The position numbers and the translations under genes are program-made. Shown here one piece after another: positions 33,477 to 41,013 of a DNA stretch of 41,013 nucleotides (the first letter of the stretch is position 1; each line of letters begins with the position of its first letter). The DNA comes from an uncultured Lachnospiraceae bacterium (lineage in GTDB: Bacteria; Bacillota; Clostridia; Lachnospirales; Lachnospiraceae). The notes beneath the pieces are model-generated. The model was not told where the DNA came from, made no database searches, and saw only the letters and a program-made list of their open reading frames with translations. The stretch covers positions 1-41,013 of the forward strand of contig CAMWJF010000036.1 of NCBI GenBank assembly GCA_947174505.1, given 5' to 3'.

Positions 33477-34040
33477 ATGAAACATTTAAAACGCTTCACA
33501 ATAACCGGTATCCTTTTTGTCTTGGTGACGGGAACCCTGTCCCACTTTCTATATGATTGGTCCGGCCATAATCCGATCGTCGGCCTTTTTACACCTGTTA
33601 ACGAATCCATATGGGAGCATATGAAATTATTGTTCTTTCCCATGCTGCTCTATTCCATCATAATGATTTGCAAATGCAAACGGCAATACTCCCATATTGC
33701 CTCCGCGCTGTTCTTTGGTATTATAACGGGTACGCTTCTCATTCCGCTTTTTTACTATGCTTATACTCATTTCCTTGGCAAAAATTATCTTGTTCTGGAT
33801 ATCAGTATCTTTATCCTGAGTATTGTCATCAGCTTCTGGCTTACCTACAGGCTTACGCTGTCAAACAAACTGGAATCCTATACTTTGGGGCTGGGTATAT
33901 CAGTATGCATTCTCTCGCTCTGTTTTATGCTTTTTACCTGTCACGCACCCAATACCGCCATTTTTCAGGATCCTACAGCAGATAATTGTTCCCCTGATTC
34001 GCACTCACCTGACAACTCTTCAAACTGGAGGTGGGCTTAA
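33477..34040 (+). CDS. Integral membrane protein, DUF6512-like
   Basis: 187 residues with five to six hydrophobic helices. The N-terminal part has HFLYDWSGHNPIVGLF and PVNESIWEHMKLLFFPM, which I recall as the core of the DUF6512 family. The late segment IFQDP also fits that family; the Ser/Asp-rich tail after it looks atypical and may be frameshifted. GGGG lies just before the ATG at 33477. The end overlaps the convergent gene at 34037-34225 by 4 bp. Function is unknown. Confidence 0.75.
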   Translation: MKHLKRFTITGILFVLVTGTLSHFLYDWSGHNPIVGLFTPVNESIWEHMKLLFFPMLLYSIIMICKCKRQYSHIASALFFGIITGTLLIPLFYYAYTHFLGKNYLVLDISIFILSIVISFWLTYRLTLSNKLESYTLGLGISVCILSLCFMLFTCHAPNTAIFQDPTADNCSPDSHSPDNSSNWRWA

Positions 34041-34225
34041 AATACGTTGACTAATACAACTATTATAATTACAAAAATAATACTAAATATCCATGTCCAC
34101 TTATTTCCAAAATTCATTGTATATCCAAACCCACTTCGCGGTCTCTTGATAATTACTCTTTTATCTTCTCTGTTGAAATATAGTCTTCCAATTAACCAGC
34201 CATCATCTCCTTTACCTGATTTCAT
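34037..34225 (-). CDS. DUF5808-like small membrane protein
   Basis: 62 residues. The first half, DDGWLIGRLYFNREDKRV, then RSGFGYTMNFGN, fits the DUF5808 pattern (short cytoplasmic part binding next to the membrane). One hydrophobic helix closes the chain. ATG 34225 has AAAGGAG upstream, so I prefer it to the ATG at 34258. It converges on the DUF6512-like gene with a 4-bp overlap of the stop codons. DUF5808 proteins often occur with GntR/DUF1648-type membrane proteins; none is here. Confidence 0.7.
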   Translation of the reverse strand: MKSGKGDDGWLIGRLYFNREDKRVIIKRPRSGFGYTMNFGNKWTWIFSIIFVIIIVVLVNVF

Positions 34226-34369
34226 AAAGTTCTCCTTTGCAATTTCTGATTCATACACCTGATTATAAAATATTTGTCTGTTGCTTGCGATATATATTTA
34301 TAAGCTCGTTTTTAGTGTGTACACAATTCAAAAAAAGTAAAAATTTGATATTAGATTTTGGGAAAAATC

Positions 34370-34398
34370 TTGCCAACACTCCATGGTTATGGTATCAT
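34370..34398 (+). promoter_or_regulatory. Promoter of tRNA-Leu
   Basis: TTGCCA (34370-34375), 17-bp spacer, TATCAT (34393-34398). The expected start is near 34405, 14 nt before the tRNA 5' end. Confidence 0.8.
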
Positions 34399-34418
34399 AT
34401 AGTTCGGTTGTTAAAAGT

Positions 34419-34501
34419 GCTGGTGTGTCGGAATGGCAGACGAGGCAGACTCAAAATCTGTTGTGGGCAACCACGTGTGGGTTCAAGTCCCACCACCAGC
34501 A
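34419..34501 (+). tRNA. tRNA-Leu (anticodon CAA)
   Basis: The acceptor stem pairs 34419-34425 with 34494-34500, and base 34501 is the discriminator A. The anticodon stem 34445-34449/34457-34461 encloses the loop CTCAAAA, with anticodon CAA at 34452-34454 (reads UUG). The long variable arm (TTGTGGGCAACCACG-like) marks a class II tRNA. The T arm is GTGGG-TTCAAGT-CCCAC (34477-34493). CCA is not encoded. Remnants of a mobile element lie on the 3' side. Confidence 0.97.
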
Positions 34502-34513
34502 TTAGTTAAAAAC

Positions 34514-34553
34514 AAGGAAACCTTGATAGATACTAAGGTTTCCTTATTTTTTA
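34514..34553 (+). terminator. Terminator of tRNA-Leu
   Basis: Perfect 11-bp stem AAGGAAACCTT (34514-34524) with AAGGTTTCCTT (34535-34545), followed by ATTTTTTATT. The stem overlaps the end of the integrase-like fossil on the other strand. Confidence 0.92.
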
Positions 34554-34711
34554 TTGTACGGGACAGTTGTAGAAAAATCCTCATGCCCTGCGAATGCTCT
34601 TATCTCCTCGTTTGACAATTGCTTGAACGAAATCATATTAGAAATACAGGTTTTTCTGATCTTGTGATTGGATTTTTGAGGTCTATGTTTCAGGATTATC
34701 TGTTTGTTCAT
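34544..34711 (-). pseudogene. Tyrosine-integrase C-terminal fragment
   Basis: A 55-codon minus-strand frame (ATG 34711 to TAA 34544) contains HKIRKT followed by a C-terminal SNEEIRAFAGHEDFSTT and PY. This is the pattern of the tyrosine recombinase end: the H-x-x-R box, then the GHxxxxTTxxY box. The N-terminus, the first catalytic Arg and most of the catalytic domain are missing, and the chain stops soon after the Tyr position. It ends 43 bp from tRNA-Leu. Read as a fossil integrase of an element once integrated there; the assignment is by motif only. Confidence 0.6.
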
Positions 34712-34880
34712 CTATATCCTGCTGTTCAAATTGGTTATTACTTGTCAAAATAATAGTGTCCGATATGTGAAACTTATTTTCGTATCGGCATGGCAACTTT
34801 GTAATCTTGTTATCTAACAGATTCAATATTTGCTGTATAGAAAGCTGGCTGTAAATAAAGATAATATTTTCGAAAGTTGC
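34683..34880 (-). pseudogene. Rep/superfamily 3 helicase-like fragment
   Basis: An open minus-strand frame of about 65 codons ending in TAG (34683-34685). It reads SQLSIQQILNLLDNK, then LPCRYENK and TIILTSNNQFEQQ. This fits, from memory, the helicase part of plasmid-type replication initiators, in which an LxxLD...LPxRY stretch is followed by a beta strand ending in TSN. No start codon or N-terminus is present. Its 3' part overlaps the integrase-like frame in another phase, so the two may be joined by deletion. Confidence 0.5.
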
Positions 34881-34899
34881 ATGATTCCGTATGAAAGTA

Positions 34900-34908
34900 T
34901 GATATAAT
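34900..34908 (+). promoter_or_regulatory. Extended -10 promoter of the DUF402 gene
   Basis: TGATATAAT at 34900-34908 is an extended -10 element (TGN-TATAAT). A TTGCAT lies 20 bp upstream of TATAAT, too far for a normal -35. The leader to the ATG is about 30 nt. Confidence 0.6.
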
Positions 34909-34944
34909 CAAATCAAAAAATCGAAGTTTGAAAGGAACATATGT

Positions 34945-35412
34945 ATGTATAAATGTAAATTAACATATGACGAATGGAAATGTATTACATCAAAAAATAG
35001 AATTGGAAAACAGGTGGATATGCCGCAAATAAAAGGTTATATTGGCCTATTGACCATAAATAGTGTTTTGGAAAAACAAATATGGGAATATAACAATACA
35101 GATGTGGTTGTATGTGATAACGGCTATCATTGGTTAACGATTATGCCGTATGATGAATTTTATTGTATTACAGTAATGATGGACAATAACTATGAAATGA
35201 AGGTTTGTTATATAGATATGATTGATGCACAAGGATATGATGATGATAGTGTCCCATATTTTTATGATTTATATTTGGATTTGGTTGTTTATCCTAATGG
35301 AGATATTATTATAGATGATATGGATGAGTTACAGGAAGCATTGGAAAGAGGTGAAATTACTGAATTACAATATAATCGGGCAGTCACTACTTCCCTCTTT
35401 TCTTGTTTTTAA
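34945..35412 (+). CDS. DUF402 domain protein (nucleotide phosphatase-like)
   Basis: 155 residues with the DUF402 pattern: YHWLTIMPYDEFYCITVMMD, then YIDMI and YFYDLYLDLVVYPNGDIIIDDMDEL. The acidic metal-ligand residues of the family (DLYLDL, DDMDEL) are present. Related proteins hydrolyse nucleoside tri-/diphosphates or act like FomD; the substrate here is unknown. AAAGGA lies 12 nt before the ATG. The gene is much more AT-rich than the lysA-ung region and sits beside the tRNA-Leu scar, so it may be cargo of the lost element. Confidence 0.75.
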   Translation: MYKCKLTYDEWKCITSKNRIGKQVDMPQIKGYIGLLTINSVLEKQIWEYNNTDVVVCDNGYHWLTIMPYDEFYCITVMMDNNYEMKVCYIDMIDAQGYDDDSVPYFYDLYLDLVVYPNGDIIIDDMDELQEALERGEITELQYNRAVTTSLFSCF

Positions 35413-35451
35413 ATCCTTTTCAAGTTATCGACACTTGTTCACGTAAAAGTC

Positions 35452-35496
35452 AAAAGGCAGCTGCCTCGTGCCTGACCGAGATGCAGCTGCCTTTTT
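35452..35496. terminator. Bidirectional terminator between DUF402 and lysA
   Basis: Stem AAGGCAGCTGC (35454-35464) with GCAGCTGCCTT (35483-35493), an 18-nt loop, T run to 35496 on plus and A run 35452-35455 giving T on minus. It ends both the DUF402 and the lysA transcripts. Confidence 0.88.
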
Positions 35497-35540
35497 TGAG
35501 TACTTTTTTGAACACACGATTACAGAGATGCGAAAGTATT

Positions 35541-36812
35541 TTACACCCCCAGCTTCCCATACACCTCAAATCCATCCAGCGTAGCGAAGTAGTCCTTCGG
35601 CGTCTCCGCCCGGCGGATTAACTGCACGGTGCCGTCCTCTTTTAACAATAATTCCGCCGACTTCAATTTCCCGTTATAGTTATAGCCCATGGCGTAGCCG
35701 TGCGCACCCGTATCATGGATCACCAGATAATCCCCCTTCCCGATTTCCGGGAGCATCCTGTCTATGGCAAACTTATCATTATTCTCGCACAGGGAACCCG
35801 TCACGTCATACATATGGTCACAGGGCGCATTCTCCTTTCCCAGCACCGTGATATGGTGATACGCGCCATACATGGCAGGCCGCATCAGATTCACCGCACA
35901 GGCGTCCACACCGATATATTCCTTGTGGGTGTGCTTCTCATGAATGGCCTGTGTCACAAGCGCACCATAAGGGCCTGTCATGAAACGTCCCATCTCCGTA
36001 TAAATCGCCGTATCACCCATACCCGCAGGCACAAGCACCTCGTCATAAACCCTGTGTACGCCCTCACCGATTACACGGATATCGTTGGCCTCCTGATCGG
36101 GCTGATAAGCAATTCCCACGCCGCCGGAAAGGTTGATAAAGGAAAGCTGCACGCCCACCTTCTCCTTGATCTGCACCGCCAGTTCGAAGAGCTGCTTTGC
36201 AAGCTGGGGATAATACTCATTGGTCACTGTATTGCTGGCAAGGAATGCATGAAGGCCAAAACGCTTCACACCCTTTTCCTTCAAAATCCGATAGCCCTCA
36301 AAAAGCTGTTCCGGCGTAAAGCCATACTTGGAATCTCCCGGATTGTCCATAATGCCGTTGCTGAGCTGGAACACGCCGCCCGGGTTGTAACGGCAGCTCA
36401 TGGTCTCGGGCAGTTTCCCCAGAATGCCCTCCACAAAATCAATATGCGTGATATCATCCAGATTGATAATACCTCCCACCTTCGCACAGTACTCGTACTC
36501 CTGCGCAGGGGTATCGTTGGAAGAAAACATGATGTCCTCCCCGTTGATTCCAAGCGCGTTGCTCAGCATCAGCTCTGTCATGGAGGAACAGTCGCAGCCC
36601 GCGCCATACTCATGGAGAATCTGGATCAGGAACGGATTCGGACATGCCTTCACCGCAAAGTACTCCTTAAATCCCTTATTCCAGGAAAAAGCCTCCTGCA
36701 CGGCTCTGGCGTTCTCCCGTATGCCCTTCTCGTCATAAATATGAAAGGGCGTCGGATAGGTCTTTACAATCTCCTCTATCTGTTCCTTCGTCACAAAAGG
36801 TAATTTACTCAT
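35541..36812 (-). CDS. lysA: Diaminopimelate decarboxylase
   Basis: 423-residue PLP enzyme of the alanine racemase/ornithine decarboxylase fold. The PLP lysine is in FAVKACPNP (about 51-59). Later motifs are INLSGGVGIAYQPD, EMGRFMTGPYG and, near the end, SLCENNDKFA, which carries the active-site Cys. It makes lysine from meso-diaminopimelate. ATG 36812 has GGGAGGAG upstream; a start at 36866 would lie inside ung. Its start overlaps the ung stop by 8 nt, so the pair is coupled. Confidence 0.93.
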   Translation of the reverse strand: MSKLPFVTKEQIEEIVKTYPTPFHIYDEKGIRENARAVQEAFSWNKGFKEYFAVKACPNPFLIQILHEYGAGCDCSSMTELMLSNALGINGEDIMFSSNDTPAQEYEYCAKVGGIINLDDITHIDFVEGILGKLPETMSCRYNPGGVFQLSNGIMDNPGDSKYGFTPEQLFEGYRILKEKGVKRFGLHAFLASNTVTNEYYPQLAKQLFELAVQIKEKVGVQLSFINLSGGVGIAYQPDQEANDIRVIGEGVHRVYDEVLVPAGMGDTAIYTEMGRFMTGPYGALVTQAIHEKHTHKEYIGVDACAVNLMRPAMYGAYHHITVLGKENAPCDHMYDVTGSLCENNDKFAIDRMLPEIGKGDYLVIHDTGAHGYAMGYNYNGKLKSAELLLKEDGTVQLIRRAETPKDYFATLDGFEVYGKLGV

Positions 36813-37506
36813 GTTTGCTTTCTCCTCCCGTAATATTCTCAATCTGCCAGTCAATCGGCTCCACACCGTTTTGCTCTAAAAAGGCATTACACTGGCTGAA
36901 ATGCCGACATCCAAAAAATCCCCGGTACGCCGAAAGCGGACTCGGATGCGGCGCCTTTAAGATCAGATGCTTCGGATTCGTGAGCATCGGCATCTTGCTC
37001 TGCGCAGGCTTTCCCCACAATAGGTAAACAACCGGCCTCTCCTGTTCGTTCACCGCCCGGATCACCGCATCCGTAAACTCCTCCCAGCCCTTTCCCTGAT
37101 GGGAATTTGCCTGATGCGCCCGCACCGTGAGCACTGTGTTTAAAAGCAGTACGCCCTGATCCGCCCACTTCTGCAGATACCCGTTATCAGGTATGTAACA
37201 GCCCAGATCATCCTGCAGTTCCTTATAAATGTTCTGTAGGGACGGCGGAATCTCCTTCTGGTCCGGCAATACCGAAAAACTCATGCCATGGGCCTGATGC
37301 TCGTTGTGGTAGGGATCCTGTCCCAGGAGCAGCACTTTTACCTGATTCAATGGCGTAAAATGAAAGGCGTTAAAAATATCGTCCGCAGGCGGATAGATCA
37401 CCCGTTTACTGTACTCCTCTTTCACGAACATATAAAGATTTTTATAATAGGGCTTACGAAATTCACTGTCCAGAGCCTCCGCCCAGTCATTTGCCAGCAT
37501 CGCCAT
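36805..37506 (-). CDS. ung: Uracil-DNA glycosylase, family 1
   Basis: 233-residue base-excision-repair enzyme that removes uracil from DNA. The water-activating motif GQDPYH is at 62-67 (Asp64) and the DNA-intercalation loop is HPSPLSAYRGFF; LLWGKPAQ is also typical. AAAGGAG lies about 9 nt before the ATG at 37506. It shares 8 bp with lysA downstream. Confidence 0.97.
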   Translation of the reverse strand: MAMLANDWAEALDSEFRKPYYKNLYMFVKEEYSKRVIYPPADDIFNAFHFTPLNQVKVLLLGQDPYHNEHQAHGMSFSVLPDQKEIPPSLQNIYKELQDDLGCYIPDNGYLQKWADQGVLLLNTVLTVRAHQANSHQGKGWEEFTDAVIRAVNEQERPVVYLLWGKPAQSKMPMLTNPKHLILKAPHPSPLSAYRGFFGCRHFSQCNAFLEQNGVEPIDWQIENITGGESKHE

Positions 37507-37628
37507 GGTACATTCTCCTTTTCTCTTTCGCTGTAGATTCTCCTATGCAGGTCAGCACTCCAGTCGGGCAGGGAAAATCTTCCCTGACCGCCGCGCGATC
37601 CAAAACTTCCATATGCAGATCTGCGCAT

Positions 37629-37666
37629 AAAAAGGCATAGAACCACTCCTGTCCTGTTCCTATGCC
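37629..37666 (-). terminator. Terminator after hisF
   Basis: Stem 37634-37643 with 37656-37666 (one bulge) is followed on the minus strand by TTTTT at 37633-37629. It separates the his genes from ung-lysA. Another perfect hairpin without a T run, CAGGGAA/TTCCCTG, lies at 37569-37586 in the ung leader. Confidence 0.8.
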
Positions 37667-37732
37667 CCTTTGCATATGTCATATTATCGGTTGCCAACGG
37701 TAGCAATATGCCGCCTCAGATCAATTCACCCG

Positions 37733-38494
37733 CTATAACCTTACCGAGATACCCTTATCTCTCAAATATTTCTTTAAATCCCGTATCTCCATCTCTTTGA
37801 AATGAAAGAGGGATGCCGCCAGCGCCGCCTCCGCCTTTCCTTCCGTAAAAGCCTCGTAAAAATGTTCCATGGTTCCGGCGCCACCGGACGCAATCACCGG
37901 AATCGACACATTCTCCGCAACGGCCCTCGTCAGCTCCAGATCATATCCTGCCTTGGTGCCGTCCCCGTCCATGCTCGTCAGGAGAATCTCTCCCGCGCCC
38001 AGCTTCTCCGCTTTCATGGCCCATTCCACAGCGTCAATCTCCATATCCACACGACCGCCGTTTTTGTAGATAGTAAACCCTTTTCCGTCGGCGCGTCTTT
38101 TCGCGTCAATGGCAACCACCACGCACTGGCTGCCAAATTTATCCGCCGCGTCGCTGATCAGATTCGGATTCATAATCGCCGCTGAATTGACGGAAACCTT
38201 GTCCGCACCCTCCCGCAGAATCGCCCTAAAATCCTCCACCGTGCGAATGCCGCCGCCAACCGTAAAGGGAATAAACACCCTCTCGGCCACCTTTCGCACC
38301 ATATCCACCGCAGTGTCCCTGGCGTCAGACGAAGCCGTGATATCCAGAAAAACCAGTTCGTCTGCTCCCGATTTATCATAGGCCGCGCCGACCTCAGCCG
38401 GATCGCCCGCATCCTTAAAATCGATGAAATTTACTCCCTTAACCACCCTGCCGTTTTTCACATCCAGACAGGGAATAATCCGCTTTGTGTGCAT
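37733..38494 (-). CDS. hisF: Imidazole glycerol phosphate synthase, cyclase subunit
   Basis: 253-residue (beta/alpha)8 barrel. It uses ammonia from HisH to close the imidazole ring of histidine and release AICAR. Catalytic Asp11 is in [14 protein letters not shown] and the second Asp (about 130) in VVVAIDAKR. The phosphate-binding GGAGT and VGGGIRT loops are present. It follows hisH by 15 bp. Other his genes are not in the window. Confidence 0.98.
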   Translation of the reverse strand: MHTKRIIPCLDVKNGRVVKGVNFIDFKDAGDPAEVGAAYDKSGADELVFLDITASSDARDTAVDMVRKVAERVFIPFTVGGGIRTVEDFRAILREGADKVSVNSAAIMNPNLISDAADKFGSQCVVVAIDAKRRADGKGFTIYKNGGRVDMEIDAVEWAMKAEKLGAGEILLTSMDGDGTKAGYDLELTRAVAENVSIPVIASGGAGTMEHFYEAFTEGKAEAALAASLFHFKEMEIRDLKKYLRDKGISVRL

Positions 38495-38509
38495 GTCCGC
38501 CGCTCCGCC

Positions 38510-39118
38510 CTATATGTCCAAAAAGTTCTGTAATATTTTCAATCCTGTCTCCGAGCTTTTCTCCGGATGGAACTGGCAGGCAAACACATTGTCCCGCTCC
38601 ACCGAAGCATGAATCAGCGTCCCGTACTCAGTGGCTGCTTTCACCATTTGCGGGTCGCCCGCCTGCAGATAATAGGAATGCACAAAATACACATAAGAGC
38701 CTTCCGCAATCCCCTGAAACAGCCTTCCCGGATTCGGAAAGCACAGGGAATTCCAGCCGATATGGGGAATTTTCAGATTCTCCCCATCAGGAATACGCAC
38801 GATCCTTCCCGGCAGAAGCCCCAGTCCTGCTGCACCCGGCGCCTCCTCACTGCTCTCAAACATCAGCTGCAGTCCCAGACAAATTCCTAAAAAAGGAATT
38901 TTCTCTTCCACCGCTTCCCGGATCACAGAAACCAGCCCATATCTGTGCAGCTTATCCATCGCGTCGCCAAAAGCGCCAACACCGGGCAGAATCACATGAT
39001 CCGCCGCAAGAATATCATCCCGTTCCCTTGTCAGTATCGCTTTGCGCCCCAGCATGACTATGGCTTTCTCCACACTTTTGATATTTCCGGCATCATAATC
39101 GATAATCGCTACCATCAT
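38510..39118 (-). CDS. hisH: Imidazole glycerol phosphate synthase, glutaminase subunit
   Basis: 202-residue class I glutamine amidotransferase. Nucleophile Cys80 is in GICLGLQLMFE, the His/Glu pair is in CQFHPEKS, and IIDYDAGNIKSVEKA opens the chain. It makes ammonia for HisF. The ATG at 39118 overlaps the stop of the large acidic protein by the 4-nt ATGA, an unusual coupling between a biosynthetic enzyme and a structural-looking membrane protein. Confidence 0.97.
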   Translation of the reverse strand: MMVAIIDYDAGNIKSVEKAIVMLGRKAILTRERDDILAADHVILPGVGAFGDAMDKLHRYGLVSVIREAVEEKIPFLGICLGLQLMFESSEEAPGAAGLGLLPGRIVRIPDGENLKIPHIGWNSLCFPNPGRLFQGIAEGSYVYFVHSYYLQAGDPQMVKAATEYGTLIHASVERDNVFACQFHPEKSSETGLKILQNFLDI

Positions 39119-41013
39119 TCTGCCCCTTCATCTGCATTTTCATCCACAGATATGTCTTCACCGGCATTTTCATCTGCCGACAGCTCTTCTCCCATCATTT
39201 CCTCCGGCAACATATCCTCTTCAGGGATCACATCCGCCTGTATATCTTCCGGCTGTTCTCCCTCAGTTTCCGTCTCCATTCCATCAATTCTCTCTATGAT
39301 CTCTTCTTCCTCCGGCAGAATATCCTGTCTGCCCGTCGGAATATCTTCATCGTAAACCGCGCCGTTTATGATCGCCTCAAGCCTCTGAGAATATGTCACA
39401 TCATCCTCTACTGCAATGATCTCCAGCGCATCCTGCTCGGAGACACCGAAATCCGCCGACAGTCTCTCTAATATCTGCGCATAAATAGCGCTGACCTCGC
39501 CCACCACATTGTAGGTTTCCGCCTCGGGCAGAATCACCTGATAGCGCGCCACACCACTGATCAACGCGTTCAGCGACTCAAGACGCATATCGAGGTTGCC
39601 ATAATTTTCATAAGAAGTAAGTTTGCGGTTCATCTGCAAAATCAGATTACTTCTCTGGAACAGAATTTCATCCTGCTCATTCAGCTCCTTGCCATACAAA
39701 AGCTCATACACTCCTGTATAATCCTGATGATCGTATGCTATCTGCGCCTCTCTTTTCTCCATATAAGTGGGCAGGAAGGAAGACAACAGTACAATGCAGG
39801 CCGCAATCGTGCCGCAGAACACAAACACCGTTATCACTTTCTTCTTGGAAAGCTTCTTCTCCGGCGGTGCAAACAGATCTACTTCTTCCCCTTCCTCCTG
39901 ATTTTTCTTTTTGGGTTTCTTCTTTTTCTTCTTTTCTTTCTTGTTTACTTCTCCTTCGCCCTCGTCTGCTTCTTCCCCATCTCCTCCTCCTTTGCCTTTC
40001 TTACCCTTTTTCTTATCTTTCTTTTTCTTCTTTTTACCCTTCTTATCCTCTTCGTTCAGTTCATCCAGAATTGCTCTATTCTCGTCGGTAACTGCTCCCA
40101 ACTCGCCGTCGTTGTCAGCCAGAACCTCCGCTGCAACAGGATCCTCGTCCTCCTCGTCCGTCTCCAGAAGGAAATTCATAAGCCTTGCAAAAGCGCCCGG
40201 TTTCTTTTCCACGGCTTCCGCCCCCGATTCCTGCTCCTGCTCTGTGCTCTCTCCCAAAAGCGCCTCCAGCTCATCCCCGGCCTCTTCAGCCGTGGTTTCC
40301 TCGTCGCCGCCCTTCTTCTTTTTCCCAAACAGCTTCTTGCGCTTCTTTTTCTCCTTCTTCGGCTTCTCCCCGCCTTCCCTGGCTGCGATCTCTTCCGGCG
40401 TAAGCTCACGGATACTCTCCGCTTCTTTTGCCGCCTCATCATTTTCAAAGAAATCAAAGCTGCCGTCACCGCTGGAATCCACGCCCTCCAGCATCGCCAG
40501 CATATCATCGTCCGGCGAAACAACCTGATCAGACTCCTCTAAGAGATCGTTAATCTCCGACAAATCTTCATCATGGCCCATCCCCGCCAGCAGTGCAGAG
40601 AGATCCTCGTCGCTCTCCCCTGTCTCCTCCAGGGCAAAGCCATCTGATGCGCCTTCCCCGTCAGATAAATCGCCGCTCAAAAGGCGGTCAATATCCTCTT
40701 CAGACATCAGCCCGTCCATTTCACCGTCCGTGCTTTCCGATTCCTCCAATGCCAGATCATCCAGCGACAATCCATCCAGTCCGTCCGACATGCCCTCTCC
40801 GGCTTCCGTCTCATCCAACGAAAAACCGCCCGATACCGCGTCTTCCTCCATGCCCAGATCATCCAATGCGAAATCATCCAGTGAAAAATCATCCAACGCT
40901 GCCTTGTCGCCGCTCCCGCCTAAATCCAAATCATCCAGAGACAATCCATCCAGTCCGCCCGACATGCCCTCTCCGGCTTCTGTCTCATCCAGTGCAAAAC
41001 CGTCCGATGCTGC
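39115..41013 (-). CDS. Large acidic repeat protein with Lys-rich block and membrane anchor (partial)
   Basis: The 3' end of a large gene; the 5' end is beyond the window. Seen residues (632+) are: acidic Asp/Leu/Ser-rich repeats of the LSLDDL/ALDD type; a highly charged stretch with Lys blocks (KKEKKKRKKLFGKKKKGG); a single membrane helix VITVFVFCGTIAACIVLL; then a Gln/Glu-rich, mostly helical extracellular or lumenal domain; then an acidic tail. No recognised family. An ATG at 40965 is not the true start because the frame stays open to the edge. Related Lachnospiraceae proteins are known to me only as hypothetical. Confidence 0.75.
   Translation of the reverse strand, partial: AASDGFALDETEAGEGMSGGLDGLSLDDLDLGGSGDKAALDDFSLDDFALDDLGMEEDAVSGGFSLDETEAGEGMSDGLDGLSLDDLALEESESTDGEMDGLMSEEDIDRLLSGDLSDGEGASDGFALEETGESDEDLSALLAGMGHDEDLSEINDLLEESDQVVSPDDDMLAMLEGVDSSGDGSFDFFENDEAAKEAESIRELTPEEIAAREGGEKPKKEKKKRKKLFGKKKKGGDEETTAEEAGDELEALLGESTEQEQESGAEAVEKKPGAFARLMNFLLETDEEDEDPVAAEVLADNDGELGAVTDENRAILDELNEEDKKGKKKKKKDKKKGKKGKGGGDGEEADEGEGEVNKKEKKKKKKPKKKNQEEGEEVDLFAPPEKKLSKKKVITVFVFCGTIAACIVLLSSFLPTYMEKREAQIAYDHQDYTGVYELLYGKELNEQDEILFQRSNLILQMNRKLTSYENYGNLDMRLESLNALISGVARYQVILPEAETYNVVGEVSAIYAQILERLSADFGVSEQDALEIIAVEDDVTYSQRLEAIINGAVYDEDIPTGRQDILPEEEEIIERIDGMETETEGEQPEDIQADVIPEEDMLPEEMMGEELSADENAGEDISVDENADEGAE
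40750..41013 (-). repeat. Internal 174-bp coding repeats in the acidic protein
   Basis: Codons for LDETEAGEGMS and GLDGLSLDDL occur twice with a period of 58 residues (174 bp): once across the right edge (about 40925-41004) and again at about 40750-40830. The DNA is nearly identical between copies, so recent tandem duplication or gene conversion is likely. More copies may lie beyond the window. Confidence 0.75.

Noticed and set aside
34419..34501. Search for a second copy of the tRNA 3' end as attR
   Set aside because: No repeat of the T-arm/acceptor sequence was seen in the window, so attachment-site borders cannot be defined.
35700..36803. A long plus-strand open frame (367 codons) opposite lysA
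   Set aside because: It is antisense to a clear PLP decarboxylase with all motifs; its composition (His/Arg/Leu rich) is that of a shadow frame and it has no ribosome site.
37507..37706. Small minus-strand frames upstream of ung
   Set aside because: They overlap the hisF terminator and the ung ribosome site and lack their own; the hairpin at 37569-37586 has no T run, so no regulatory call is made.
39727..40542. Plus-strand open frames rich in Phe/Leu/Ser opposite the acidic protein
   Set aside because: They mirror the Lys/Glu/Asp codon repeats on the minus strand; low-complexity shadow frames.

Overview
The window looks like chromosomal DNA of a Clostridia/Lachnospiraceae-type Firmicute. 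Evidence for this is the strong AGGAGG-type ribosome binding sites, a long FtsA/PilM-like protein next to coaE and polA, a group I ECF vitamin-type transporter, a YesMN-type two-component system beside a sugar ABC transporter, a GH25 lysozyme, and family-typical small proteins. The assignment rests on gene content and recalled family patterns; no database was searched. Nearly all genes lie on the minus strand, so operons read from right to left. The plus-strand exceptions are a small cluster at 32.5-34.0 kb, a tRNA-Leu, and one AT-rich gene at 34.9 kb.

From left to right: (1) 1-2.4 kb is AT-rich, with a tandem hairpin repeat and an Agr-like GHKL histidine kinase/LytTR regulator pair. (2) 2.5-4.8 kb carries feoA-feoB for ferrous iron uptake. 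(3) 4.9-9.2 kb has an NAD-dependent epimerase-like gene and an ECF transporter. Its S component (UPF0397 type) is separated from the fused ATPase and EcfT by a terminator and a large palindrome. (4) 9.3-11.6 kb has upp, an ACT-domain protein and a PFL/DUF711 protein. (5) 11.8-21.1 kb is a carbohydrate locus: solute-binding lipoprotein, two permeases, a YesM-like kinase, a YesN-like regulator, a GH30 glycosidase and an aldo/keto reductase. Downstream lie a broken duplicate of the kinase C-terminus and an orphan type IV prepilin-like gene. The pilin and the binding-protein gene share an upstream DNA motif, which suggests common control. (6) 21.3-29.7 kb is housekeeping: a WalJ/YycJ-like metallohydrolase, the FtsA/PilM-like protein, coaE, polA, an orphan zf-HC2 membrane protein and a GH25 lysozyme. 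(7) 29.9-34.3 kb is accessory. It has a HipA/CtkA-like kinase, a Fic protein in an operon with a 26-40 residue micro-ORF and a 71-residue membrane protein, and several small membrane or secreted proteins. (8) 34.4-35.4 kb has tRNA-Leu(CAA) followed by two overlapping minus-strand fossils, one resembling a tyrosine integrase C-terminus and one resembling a plasmid-type Rep helicase domain, then an AT-rich DUF402 gene. I read this as the scar of an integrated element. (9) 35.5-41.0 kb has lysA, ung, hisF, hisH and the end of a large acidic repeat membrane protein that runs off the right edge.

The most interesting material is the tRNA-Leu element scar (34544-34880), the shared motif linking the orphan pilin to the sugar operon together with the kinase fragment (12487-12771 versus 21165-21192), the Fic/micro-ORF/membrane-protein operon, the apparently leaderless secreted protein at 32580, and the long nested palindromes at 8453-8586 and 25149-25214. 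No CRISPR array, complete insertion sequence or rRNA gene was seen.
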